In this document: in pieces, positions 6,835 to 12,498 of the stretch
How the letters are laid out: every line of letters starts with the position of its first letter
Numbering within the stretch: position 1 is the stretch's first letter
Source: SZUA-186 sp039714155
GTDB taxonomy: Bacteria; Pseudomonadota; Gammaproteobacteria; UBA9214
Assembly (NCBI GenBank): GCA_039714155.1
Contig: JBDLJX010000075.1
Span: 1 to 12,539 of the forward strand
Reading direction: 5' to 3'
DNA length: 12,539 bases
Translations under genes and position numbers: made by a program
The notes under the pieces: generated by a model
The model's input: the letters and a program-made list of their open reading frames with translations, nothing else
Database searches by the model: none
Told to the model about the DNA's origin: nothing

Positions 6835-6924
6835 GAAGGTCTCCTAAGGGTCGAAAGTGCTCGTTTAGTGACTGCTTATATTAGCCATTGCTAAACGGGG
6901 ACTATCGACCCTAATGAGACCTTC
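6835..6924. repeat. 90-bp imperfect palindrome (MITE/REP-like)
   Basis: The sequence from GAAGGTCTC (6835) to GAGACCTTC (ending 6924) is symmetric about 6879/6880: 34 of 45 base pairs are Watson-Crick and three more are G-T. Blocks GGGTCGA/TCGACCC and CGTTTAG/CTAAACG pair in the arms, and the centre is GCTTAT-ATTAGC. Dispersed palindromes with GGGTCGA-type arms occur in gammaproteobacterial intergenic DNA; assignment to a named family is from memory. It lies alone between divergent genes and carries no ORF. Confidence 0.75.
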
Positions 6925-7038
6925 CCAATAATCCTGGGTACGGCAGAAACGTACTGAAGTCGGTCATTTAGATTCTGGTGATTTACGGCTGTCATCAACC
7001 TTTTCCAATCCTTCAAGCTTGCTAATTTCTCTATGGAT

Positions 7039-7054
7039 GTATAAGTGTTTATAC
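7039..7054. promoter_or_regulatory. GTATAA-GTGT-TTATAC inverted repeat
   Basis: A perfect 6-bp inverted repeat with a 4-nt spacer lies about 60 bases upstream of the FNR-type box. It could be a regulator site for the lipoprotein operon; nothing else supports this. Confidence 0.25.
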
Positions 7055-7108
7055 GTACGATATTTTGTTGGCCACGTATAAAAATTCACAATAACGATTC
7101 AGCGCGTT

Positions 7109-7128
7109 GCATTGATTGATATCAATGC
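7109..7128 (+). promoter_or_regulatory. FNR/Anr-type box upstream of the lipoprotein operon
   Basis: TTGAT-TGAT-ATCAA (7112-7125) is an exact match to the FNR half-site consensus TTGAT-N4-ATCAA, and the symmetry extends to GCATTGAT/ATCAATGC. It is centred about 78 bases before ATG 7197. A CATAAT (7136-7141) could be the -10 box, but the spacing to the box is not the classic -41.5. Oxygen control is therefore suggested, not shown. Confidence 0.5.
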
Positions 7129-7196
7129 GTCGAAGCATAATTCTGGTAGCTTTACAAAAACAGTAATGCCGCTATTTATGCTTGGAAAAATATAGC

Positions 7197-7739
7197 ATGG
7201 AATCAATTCATGGGATGAGAGCGTTCTGGATGCTTATTATTCTAAGCACTTTATATGGCTGCTCTTCAACCAGAATCTCCATCAAGCCTGTTGGCGAAGT
7301 TTCTGAGTCCAATAAGAACATCCTCTGTGGTGTGATTATATACGATGGGCATAATAGTGATTACCTGCCATTATCTCTGCGAGGCTCCCCCGACAGACGC
7401 CACGTGCAGATTAACTATCAGTATGAAGTGAAATATTCTGTAGAGGATGACACTGCATTCGACCTATTCAATCCACTACTACTAATGGGAATGGCAAAGT
7501 CGGAGGACAATGTCGTGATATTAGGCAGGCTTGAAATCAATACTGATTCCGGATTCGATAAAACATACGAAGAAGTCATCGTACTCAGTAAGTCAAAAAC
7601 CATATTTTCCGAAGGTGAAACGCTAACAGATATCAGGAGAAAAGGCCTGATTCTAATGCGTGACAAAATTGATTCTGCCATATCGAAAGACAGAAGTTTA
7701 TATGCTAATCATGGAATACTTTGCAACAGAGAGGAATGA
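7197..7739 (+). CDS. Predicted lipoprotein, unknown family
   Basis: The protein (about 180 residues) begins with a charged stretch and a hydrophobic signal sequence, MRAFWMLIILSTLYGC, whose lipobox LYGC predicts lipidation at Cys22 and anchoring in the envelope. The mature part is mixed alpha/beta with no motif recognised; it contains a KTYEEVIVLSKSK strand and an RRKGLILMRDKIDSAI helix. Starts at TTG 7182, ATG 7197 and ATG 7215 are possible; 7197 has a weak GGA at about 11 bases, and 7215 gives a shorter, more typical signal peptide. It ends three bases before the next lipoprotein gene, so the two form an operon, and the FNR-type box lies upstream. Base composition is more AT-rich than the left and right blocks. 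Confidence 0.75.
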   Translation: MESIHGMRAFWMLIILSTLYGCSSTRISIKPVGEVSESNKNILCGVIIYDGHNSDYLPLSLRGSPDRRHVQINYQYEVKYSVEDDTAFDLFNPLLLMGMAKSEDNVVILGRLEINTDSGFDKTYEEVIVLSKSKTIFSEGETLTDIRRKGLILMRDKIDSAISKDRSLYANHGILCNREE

Positions 7740-7742
7740 AAA

Positions 7743-8201
7743 ATGAAACGATTCAATTTGCATGGATTGATTACACTTGTTATTGCCGCTTTCATGGTAA
7801 TACTTTCTGGCTGTTCGGCAACAGGGCCTGTTTACCAACAGGTCGGATCTGTTCCTGAAGGGGAGGCGCTAGTTTACATCTATCGCCCGGGCAAGTTCAT
7901 GGGTGGCGGTGTTGTATTTGATGTGCATGCTGGGAGTGTTGCAGATGACACAGAAATAGTAGCACTCAGAAGCGGTGGCTACTATCCATACTTTGCACCT
8001 CCAGGTGAACTGCAGCTGTGGGCTAAAACTGAGTCAAAGACTTCCTTGACCCTAGACCTCAATGCTGGTGACCGACGTTATGTCAAGGGCACAGTGGGAG
8101 TAGGCTTTTTAGTTGGTCGTCCTAAGCTCACAGAGGTGGATGAACAAACTGGCGCAAGAGAAATTAAAGAATGCAAGCTTCTTTCACCCGCCGAAGACTA
8201 G
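7743..8201 (+). CDS. DUF2846-type lipoprotein
   Basis: This 152-residue lipoprotein has a signal peptide with lipobox LSGC (Cys24). The mature domain, beginning SVPEGEALVYIYRPGKFMGG and continuing with a GGYYPYFAPPGELQLWAKTE stretch, matches the pattern of DUF2846, a small beta-sandwich domain of envelope lipoproteins: a YIYRP strand, a predicted ligand-free beta core and a GELQLWA turn. ATG 7743 follows GAGGA at good spacing. The gene starts three bases after the previous lipoprotein stop, indicating co-translation in one operon. No catalytic residues are known for the family. The role is probably structural or in envelope stress, by analogy only. Confidence 0.85.
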   Translation: MKRFNLHGLITLVIAAFMVILSGCSATGPVYQQVGSVPEGEALVYIYRPGKFMGGGVVFDVHAGSVADDTEIVALRSGGYYPYFAPPGELQLWAKTESKTSLTLDLNAGDRRYVKGTVGVGFLVGRPKLTEVDEQTGAREIKECKLLSPAED

Positions 8202-8236
8202 GCCGCTAAAAGGACGTTATGCATGCGTTACGGCCT
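8200..8236 (+). repeat. Hairpin after the lipoprotein operon
   Basis: AGGCCG (8200-8205) and CGGCCT (8231-8236) form a perfect 6-bp stem that begins in the stop codon of the DUF2846 gene. The loop is 25 nt and itself contains GCATGC. There is no T-tract, so it may protect the 3' end rather than terminate. Confidence 0.35.
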
Positions 8237-8258
8237 GGAGACCAATATACTCTTCCAG

Positions 8259-8275
8259 CAACCTAAATTAGGTTG
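8259..8275. promoter_or_regulatory. 17-nt palindrome CAACCTAA-A-TTAGGTTG
   Basis: A perfect 8-bp inverted repeat about one central A lies beyond the end of the lipoprotein operon. It is operator-like in shape, but no gene starts nearby, so its role is unclear. Confidence 0.35.
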
Positions 8276-8512
8276 ATGTATGTAGATGTAGGATGCTCGG
8301 TTTTGGACTGACAGTCGAAGTACGATGGCAGGATGTGAACGTCCGAAGCTGCTGCTTTTACGACCTCCACAGAAAACCGGGGAATGTCTCATTCTGGCCG
8401 AAGTTCCCCGTTGCCGATCCCAGGAACAACCGGCATCAAGAGCGCGACGAAGGGCAAGTCACCGCCCGTAACTGGTCATTCCCGGGGTCTCCATCCTCCA
8501 GTGCAGGGTGCA

Positions 8513-8616
8513 GGGTGAACACCTGAAATCCTGAAAATCTGAAATTCTGGCGGGCTGGGTCGCCGGGTCGCTGGCGGCGGTGTCAGGTTTTCAGGTTTTC
8601 AGTTTTGCAGTTTCCC
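8513..8616. repeat. 8-bp-unit hairpin element, copy B
   Basis: After GGG the left arm is TGAACAC-CTGAAATC-CTGAAAAT-CTGAAATT-CTG. The core starts GCGGGCTGGGTCGCCGGGTC. The right arm is CAGGTTTT-CAGGTTTT-CAGTTTTG-CAGTTT, ending in CCC. Both arms have four units, one more than copy A. The core shares GCTGGGTCGCCGGGTCG with copy C. Confidence 0.75.
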
Positions 8617-8737
8617 GAGGGTATCCCCCCTGAAATCCTGCCGGACCCGACGCACCCGTCGCTTTCCCATACGCCTCATGGCATTACGGGCAACTGGGCG
8701 GCGTCTGGAGCGACAAGTGGCAAGGAATTCGCCTGAT

Positions 8738-8842
8738 GGGCTGAAAACCTGAAATTCTGGAATTCTGAAATCCTGTCGAGCTGGGTCGCCGGGTCGGGTG
8801 TGAGGATGTCAGTTTTCCAGTTTTTCAGATTTTCAGTTTCCC
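8738..8842. repeat. 8-bp-unit hairpin element, copy C
   Basis: After GGG the left arm is CTGAAAAC-CTGAAATT-CTGGAATT-CTGAAATC-CTG. The core starts TCGAGCTGGGTCGCCGGGTC. The right arm is GAGGATGT-CAGTTTTC-CAGTTTTT-CAGATTTT-CAGTTT, ending in CCC. It has four left and five right units. It ends 23 bases beyond the stop of the antirestriction gene. Confidence 0.75.
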
Positions 8843-8865
8843 GGGTTGAGTGGTGCCGGGTCTGC

Positions 8866-9291
8866 TCAGTCGGTCGCCCCCAGAATCGCCCTCACCTCCG
8901 GATGCTCCATCATGTACTCCCGCAGCAGGTGATAATGCCGGGCGCACTCCCGGGCAAAATTGCTACTGGCGAATGACAGGTTGCTGTAAGCATACAGGCA
9001 GGATGTGATCCCCAGTGCGTCCGATGAAAGGTCACCCTCAAATTGGTTGTCACAGGTCACATGGAAGCACCGATCAACTGCGGGAGCCATGTAGAAGCCC
9101 CCGTTGCTCAGTGTGTAGAACTCCCAATATCCACCCTTGTAGTCCTCGGCCATCCTGTCTGTGATTCCGTAAATGACCGGCTCCAGTCGAAGCGGGAAAG
9201 CCATCCCAAATAATGTCTCCGTGATTGCCAATCGTCGGTCCTCGGGAACGAGCTCCCGGGTCACCGGGATTAGTGAAGTTTGTGTCATCAT
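8866..9291 (-). CDS. ardB: ArdB/KlcA-family antirestriction protein
   Basis: This 141-residue protein belongs to the ArdB/KlcA antirestriction family, whose members protect incoming plasmids and integrative elements from type I restriction without mimicking DNA. Recognisable motifs are DYKGGYWEFYTLSNGGFYMA (50-69), the SSDALGITSCLYAYSNLSF block (89-107) and a C-terminal helix pair (HYHLLREYMMEHPEVRAIL). The start at 9291 follows AGGAG at eight bases; an upstream in-frame ATG at 9321 is less well placed. It is the last gene of a minus-strand series of small mobile-element genes and is followed by hairpin copy C. Upstream lies a TCCGGAA-GA-TTCCGGA palindrome that may regulate it. The family is clear; activity against a given system is not. 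Confidence 0.9.
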   Translation of the reverse strand: MMTQTSLIPVTRELVPEDRRLAITETLFGMAFPLRLEPVIYGITDRMAEDYKGGYWEFYTLSNGGFYMAPAVDRCFHVTCDNQFEGDLSSDALGITSCLYAYSNLSFASSNFARECARHYHLLREYMMEHPEVRAILGATD

Positions 9292-9368
9292 GGTCTGTCT
9301 CCTGTGAAAAGTCCCCTCCATGACTCCCTCGAAAGCACCGTCGGCTTTTCATTGGACGAGCGCCGTCC

Positions 9369-9384
9369 TCCGGAAGATTCCGGA
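9369..9384. promoter_or_regulatory. Palindrome TCCGGAA-GA-TTCCGGA
   Basis: A perfect 7-bp inverted repeat with a 2-bp centre lies about 80 bases upstream of the antirestriction gene start, in the 163-base gap before it. Its compact symmetry suits an operator, for instance for control of the antirestriction gene on entry. No promoter hexamers are clear. Confidence 0.35.
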
Positions 9385-9454
9385 TGCATACAGATCGGTG
9401 AACGTTTCGAGAGAGGAGGGGAGTGTTGTGGGAAGGGCTGTATGGCTGGATCAG

Positions 9455-9610
9455 CTAGTGTGTTTCTGGGTAGGCCTTCCAGAGTTCATCCGGGTTGATG
9501 CCGGACATCAACCTCGCCTGGTCATTGACCGTACTGGCGAAGTCTTCGTCCGGGATGTCCCAGGCGCCGACAATCTCCAGGGCGTCTGAAATGTAGTCTT
9601 CAATATGCAC
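9455..9610 (-). CDS. 51-aa conserved-looking small protein
   Basis: This short gene starts at GTG 9610, with AGGAG about eight bases before it, and encodes an acidic soluble peptide (HIEDYISDALEIVGAWDIPD, then EDFASTVNDQARLMSGINPD and ELWKAYPETH). The start overlaps the 3' end of the 63-aa membrane-protein gene by 11 bases, and its SD lies inside that gene, so the two are probably translationally coupled. Small proteins with an AWDLP..DF...VN.QARLMAG pattern occur near antirestriction genes on plasmids and integrative elements, from memory; no function is known. Located directly upstream of ardB on the same strand. Confidence 0.75.
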   Translation of the reverse strand: MHIEDYISDALEIVGAWDIPDEDFASTVNDQARLMSGINPDELWKAYPETH

Positions 9611-9791
9611 GATGTTTTCTCCTCTTGATGTAAATGAAAGCGACCCCGCCCAGGAGCAGGACGCCGAGTAAGGCCAGGGTTTGTTGGGGAAAGAAATACA
9701 GCAGGATCACGGCGCCGATGACCGCGAATGACCGGGTGAACGGCAGCACGAGGCACAGCGTGGTCATCAACGCGAGGGTGATAAAGGTCAT
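9600..9791 (-). CDS. 63-aa small membrane protein
   Basis: The protein is almost wholly hydrophobic, with two or three predicted spans (about 3-18, 19-34 and 37-55) and a strongly basic C-terminal tail, KRRKHR, which would face the cytoplasm. ATG 9791 follows CGGAG at six bases. Its last codons overlap the start of the 51-aa gene. No family was recognised; it could be a holin-like, toxin-like or accessory membrane peptide of the mobile element, but none of these is shown. Confidence 0.7.
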   Translation of the reverse strand: MTFITLALMTTLCLVLPFTRSFAVIGAVILLYFFPQQTLALLGVLLLGGVAFIYIKRRKHRAY

Positions 9792-9996
9792 GTTTACTCC
9801 GGTTGTCAGTAAGGCGTTGAAAGAAATCAGAAAGACCCCAGGTCGGTATAGGGTCGGTATTGCGGGTGTGCTTTTTTGAGGGTCTGAGAAAGTGAAACGT
9901 TTCTTGCGCTTAGAAGAGTGATTTTCGAGGCACCAAGGGAAACTAACTCCCTCAGACAGTTCTCGAAGCCTTCTTCCTGGACGCCACCGATTGCTG
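9792..9996. other. Spacer with GGTCGGTAT direct repeat
   Basis: Between the 160-aa gene and the membrane-protein gene lie about 200 bases with two direct copies of GGTCGGTAT (9841-9849 and 9852-9860, 11 bases apart) and, near 9938-9956, a GGGA/TCCC hairpin. The 11-base spacing would place two binding sites on one DNA face. A promoter for the downstream pair may lie here but no clear hexamers were found. Confidence 0.35.
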
Positions 9997-10479
9997 CTAG
10001 ATGCGGGCCTTTTTCTTGGATGCCGCCGTGGTTTTCCGGGCTGTCTTTTTCGTTGCAGCCTTGGGTTTCACATCGGATGTACCAAGCCGATCAACCTTGT
10101 CCATGAAGTCCTTGGGGTCCACGCGTTCGTGACTCCGCTTCTTCCCTTTCATGGGCATCAGCAGCTTTTCCTTCACGAGCACCGCCAACAGGAATCCCGG
10201 GGTGTTCACCGATTTGCCCTTGAAGAGTGGATCGAGGACGATCGCCGTGACGGGCCGTTCCTCCGGCACTTCGGCGAAGACTTTCTGGATGTCCTTCAGG
10301 GCGACCCATTCCCGGGAGAAGAATCCGCCGCCGGTGTTCTTGTGGATTCGGATGTGGATCTCCTCACTTGGGTCGCGACCGATGTGGTAGGTCAGTTTGG
10401 ACTTGCCGGAGAGCGTCTCACAGGTGCCGGTTTTCACGACGTTCATGGATTCGTCCAGGGGATCTTCGGATTTACTCAT
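9997..10479 (-). CDS. 160-aa mobile-element protein with H1-like basic tail
   Basis: A soluble globular part (about 1-118) contains the motifs TGTCETLSGKSKLTYHIG, NTGGGFFSREWVAL and FKGKSVNTPGFLLAVLVKEK, followed by a basic region and a Lys/Ala/Thr-rich tail (about 138-160, KPKAATKKTARKTTAASKKK) like those of bacterial histone H1-type proteins. The tail should bind DNA or RNA without sequence preference. Related hypothetical proteins occur on plasmids and integrative elements, from memory; the function is unknown. ATG 10479 follows AGGAG at seven bases. It lies 36 bases downstream of the 120-aa gene with no terminator between, so the two are probably co-transcribed. Confidence 0.82.
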   Translation of the reverse strand: MSKSEDPLDESMNVVKTGTCETLSGKSKLTYHIGRDPSEEIHIRIHKNTGGGFFSREWVALKDIQKVFAEVPEERPVTAIVLDPLFKGKSVNTPGFLLAVLVKEKLLMPMKGKKRSHERVDPKDFMDKVDRLGTSDVKPKAATKKTARKTTAASKKKARI

Positions 10480-10515
10480 GGCGTTACTCCTTTTGGGTTA
10501 ATGGAAAGGGATGGA

Positions 10516-10878
10516 TCAATCGAGAATGCCGTCCAGGACCTCCCGCAGCCGGCCGTCGACCCACGGGGCATCCGGGATGACGAAGCCCATGCCGTAGTCG
10601 TCGGTGCCCAGATACACGGCGTAGATGAAACCGTGACGCATGCTGGCACCCTCCCAGGGGACGTCCACCAAGCGCCACGGCATGTCGATGTCGTCGAGCA
10701 CCCGGTCGGTGTCACCGGGTTCGATCAGGACGAGATAGCCGAAGTCCTCGGCATTGTAGGGATGACCCTCCCATGTGAAGTCATCGATCAATTGCTTCAC
10801 CAATTCCTCCATGACGGGTTGGGCGGGATCTGTACTGTCGAGCTTTCCCAGATCGGAGTGGGACTTGAAGGTGATCAC
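10516..10878 (-). CDS. 120-aa accessory protein, paralogue of the 114-aa neighbour
   Basis: This protein shares a common plan with the next gene upstream (10997-11341): a start like (M/V)ITFKS or MKTFKS, a helix, then GYLVLIEPGDTDRVLDDIDM (GYLVLIEPADVDRVLSDLDM in the relative), P-R-L-DVPWE, an AVYL strand and a GF(V/L)IPDA motif. The family is a small acidic protein common beside antirestriction genes; its role is unknown. The start is GTG 10878: the ATG at 10880 is in another frame and stops at once. GGGAGG lies about nine bases before the GTG. A terminator hairpin (10906-10926) stands just upstream. The two genes look like an old tandem duplication. Confidence 0.82.
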   Translation of the reverse strand: MITFKSHSDLGKLDSTDPAQPVMEELVKQLIDDFTWEGHPYNAEDFGYLVLIEPGDTDRVLDDIDMPWRLVDVPWEGASMRHGFIYAVYLGTDDYGMGFVIPDAPWVDGRLREVLDGILD

Positions 10879-10905
10879 ATGGAATGTCCTCCCGTGTTGG
10901 AAACG

Positions 10906-10927
10906 AAAAAACCCGCAAGAAGCGGGC
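10906..10927 (-). terminator. Intrinsic terminator between the paralogues
   Basis: On the minus strand CCCGC-TTCTT-GCGGG is followed by TTTTTT. It lies about 70 bases after the stop of the 114-aa gene and only 27 bases before the GTG of the 120-aa gene, so it may act as terminator for one and as leader attenuator for the other. Confidence 0.75.
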
Positions 10928-10996
10928 TGGATGGTTGGCTAGATGTGTGTCAGGTGGGGCGTGAATATTCATATAAGATACCCAGAAAGCCGCAGT

Positions 10997-11341
10997 TCAA
11001 ATGTGCATTTCCAAGTGTCGACGTAAGCCGTCTGGAAGCCAGTCGGCGTCCGGGATGAGGAAGCCCAGCGCGAATTGATTGTTGGGGAGGTACACGGCGT
11101 GGTAGTGGCCGTCGATCATGGTGACGGCCTCGAAGGGCACTTCGGACAATCTGTAGGGCATGTCCAGATCGGACAGCACGCGGTCCACGTCGGCGGGTTC
11201 AATGAGGACCAAGTACCCGTCATCTTCAGGGACGTACTCGAGGTAATCACCAATCATTGACGAGACGAGTGATTGGATGGTGGCGTGGAGGGGGTGGTTG
11301 CGGAGTCGATCCACGTCGGCGATGGATTTGAAGGTCTTCAT
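10997..11341 (-). CDS. 114-aa accessory protein, paralogue of the 120-aa neighbour
   Basis: This small acidic protein has the same motif order as the gene at 10516-10878: MKTFKS start, GYLVLIEPADVDRVLSDLDM, a RLSEVPFE strand, HAVYLPNNQF and GFLIPDADWLPDGLRRHLE. The identity is clear over the middle and C-terminal parts and weak at the N-terminal helix, so the duplication is not recent. ATG 11341 follows AAGGAG at good spacing. It is the first gene of the minus-strand series, divergent from the Mrr gene. A hairpin with a T-tract (11365-11396) lies within 25 bases of its start. The function is unknown. Confidence 0.82.
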   Translation of the reverse strand: MKTFKSIADVDRLRNHPLHATIQSLVSSMIGDYLEYVPEDDGYLVLIEPADVDRVLSDLDMPYRLSEVPFEAVTMIDGHYHAVYLPNNQFALGFLIPDADWLPDGLRRHLEMHI

Positions 11342-11364
11342 GGGGTTCTCCTTTTGATGGGCAC

Positions 11365-11396
11365 AAAAAAGCCCGCCGACCGGGTGGCCTGGCGGG
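11365..11396 (-). terminator. Terminator-like hairpin in the leader of the 114-aa gene
   Basis: On the minus strand CCCGCC, a 13-nt loop, GGCGGG, one C and TTTTTT form an intrinsic-terminator shape. No minus-strand gene lies upstream of it in the window, so it sits in the 5' leader of the 114-aa gene, between any upstream promoter and the SD. This suggests attenuation or a relic of cassette assembly. Confidence 0.65.
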
Positions 11397-11466
11397 TGCG
11401 GATGGGGGTGAGCCTGGAGGGCTCAGTCAGGGGTGGTCAGGGCAGAGATTACTGAAACGTCTGTTT

Positions 11467-11472
11467 TATAAT
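11467..11472 (+). promoter_or_regulatory. Possible -10 box of the Mrr gene
   Basis: TATAAT lies 52 bases before the Mrr ATG. No good -35 is found at 16-18 bases upstream (AGAGAT-like). The reverse strand also reads TATAAA here, so the box could serve either gene in this divergent space. The Mrr ATG has no SD, so translation may be weak. Confidence 0.35.
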
Positions 11473-11524
11473 TACACAGCAGGTATGTATGATTTAGGCA
11501 TTCATCAACACACAACTATTCGAT

Positions 11525-12433
11525 ATGGCCATTCCCGACTACCAAACCTTAATGCTCCCGGTGCTGAAACTCGCATCTGATCAGCAGGAGCACAAACTAC
11601 GTGAAGCTGTCGAGGAGTTGGCAGATGAATTTGCGTTAACCGATGTCGAACGCAATGAGTTACTTCCAAGCGGCAGTCAAGGCGTATTCAACAACCGTGT
11701 TCACTGGGCTCGCACTTACCTTAAACAGGCGGGCCTGCTGGATGCACCGAAAAGAGGAGTTTTCCAGATCACCGAGAGAGGGTTCTCGCTGCTTGCTGAG
11801 AATCCAGATACGGTGAATGTCACTCTGCTTGAGAGGTATCCGGAGTTCCAGGAATTCAGAAGTAGGCGAAAAGACAAGTCAAGTGATGAGAACAAAGGAA
11901 ACGGCACTTCTACTGAGACACCTGAAGATGCCCTGGCATCTGCATACAGGGCGATACAAAGTAAGGTTGAAGAGGAAATAATTGATTTAATCATGCAATC
12001 ATCACCCTCCTTTTTCGAGAGGCTTGTGGTCGATCTGCTGGTGAATATGGGTTACGGTGGAAACAGACAAGATGCAGGGCGCGCCCTTGGGAAAAGTGGC
12101 GACGGTGGCATAGATGGCATTATCAATGAGGACCGTCTGGGCCTTGATGTTATCTACATTCAAGCCAAGCGTTGGGATGGAACCGTTGGAAGACCTGAAA
12201 TACAGAAGTTCGCTGGAGCACTTCAAGGACAAAGAGCTAGAAAAGGCGTGTTTATCACGACATCAAACTTCTCGAAGGAGGCGGTGGAATACGCATCTCT
12301 GATTGAGTCGAAGATAATCTTGATCGATGGGGATCGATTGGCGTCACTTATGACCGAGTACAACGTCGGTGTGTCGACGTCTGGGGTTTACGAAGTCATG
12401 AGAATTGACTCAGATTACTTTGACGAAGAGTGA
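11525..12433 (+). CDS. mrr: Mrr-type type IV restriction endonuclease
   Basis: This 302-residue protein matches the length and plan of E. coli Mrr, which cuts foreign DNA carrying methylated bases. The N-terminus (about 5-92) is the Mrr winged-helix DNA-binding domain (DYQTLMLPVLKLA, then FNNRVHWARTYLKQAGLLDA). A polar linker (about 112-135) leads to the PD-(D/E)xK catalytic domain: FFERLVVDLL near 163, GDGGIDGII with D197, the VIYIQAKRW strand with Q213 and K215, and GRPEIQKFAGALQGQRARKG followed by VFITTSNFS. All catalytic residues are present, so the enzyme is probably active. ATG 11525 matches the usual Mrr start but lacks an SD. It diverges from the antirestriction series on the minus strand. 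Confidence 0.93.
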   Translation: MAIPDYQTLMLPVLKLASDQQEHKLREAVEELADEFALTDVERNELLPSGSQGVFNNRVHWARTYLKQAGLLDAPKRGVFQITERGFSLLAENPDTVNVTLLERYPEFQEFRSRRKDKSSDENKGNGTSTETPEDALASAYRAIQSKVEEEIIDLIMQSSPSFFERLVVDLLVNMGYGGNRQDAGRALGKSGDGGIDGIINEDRLGLDVIYIQAKRWDGTVGRPEIQKFAGALQGQRARKGVFITTSNFSKEAVEYASLIESKIILIDGDRLASLMTEYNVGVSTSGVYEVMRIDSDYFDEE

Positions 12434-12481
12434 AGGGGGTATGATACGAGTCCATGTTCACTTTTCAAGAACTGACCCCCT
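12434..12481. repeat. AGGGGGT/ACCCCCT inverted repeat after Mrr
   Basis: AGGGGGT (12434-12440) and ACCCCCT (12475-12481) flank 34 bases right after the Mrr stop. No T-tract follows on the plus strand. The right part, read on the minus strand, begins AGGGGGTCAGTTCTTGAAAA, which resembles GGGGTCAG-type ends of REP-like repeats linked to RAYT transposases; this likeness is from memory. It may be a REP-like element or merely a stem at the 3' end. Confidence 0.35.
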
Positions 12482-12498
12482 GACCCGGAGTAATTCTA

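Larger units (their letters stand above)
6473..7181. other. Intergenic control region between divergent genes
   Basis: This 700-base gap separates the outer-membrane protein gene (minus) from the lipoprotein operon (plus). It contains a possible minus-strand -10 box TATACT (6534-6539) without a clear -35, a 15-nt palindrome at 6594-6608, a 90-bp palindromic element at 6835-6924, a GTATAA-GTGT-TTATAC repeat at 7039-7054 and an FNR-type box at 7112-7125. No gene was recognised. Confidence 0.5.
8202..8865. other. Gene-free region holding two hairpin elements
   Basis: This 660-base gap lies between the convergent lipoprotein operon and antirestriction gene. It holds the AACCTAA-centred palindrome (8259-8275), a CGGGGAA/TTCCCCG inverted repeat (8378-8384 with 8404-8410), hairpin copies B and C, and a lone unit between them (CCTGAAATCCTG near 8629-8640). 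The 77-codon frame at 8293-8526 has no recognisable SD or domain and ends in copy B, so it is not called. Confidence 0.5.

Noticed and set aside
8293..8526. 77-codon plus-strand frame
   Set aside because: No SD or domain, low-complexity end, and it runs into hairpin copy B.
4170..8842. The 8-bp-unit repeats as a CRISPR array
   Set aside because: Units are 8 bp without spacers and are arranged as inverted arms around a core; no cas gene is present.
9991..11058. 355-codon open frame on the plus strand
   Set aside because: It runs antisense through three well-supported minus-strand genes with good SD sequences and paralogy; its His- and Gly-rich translation has no domain character.
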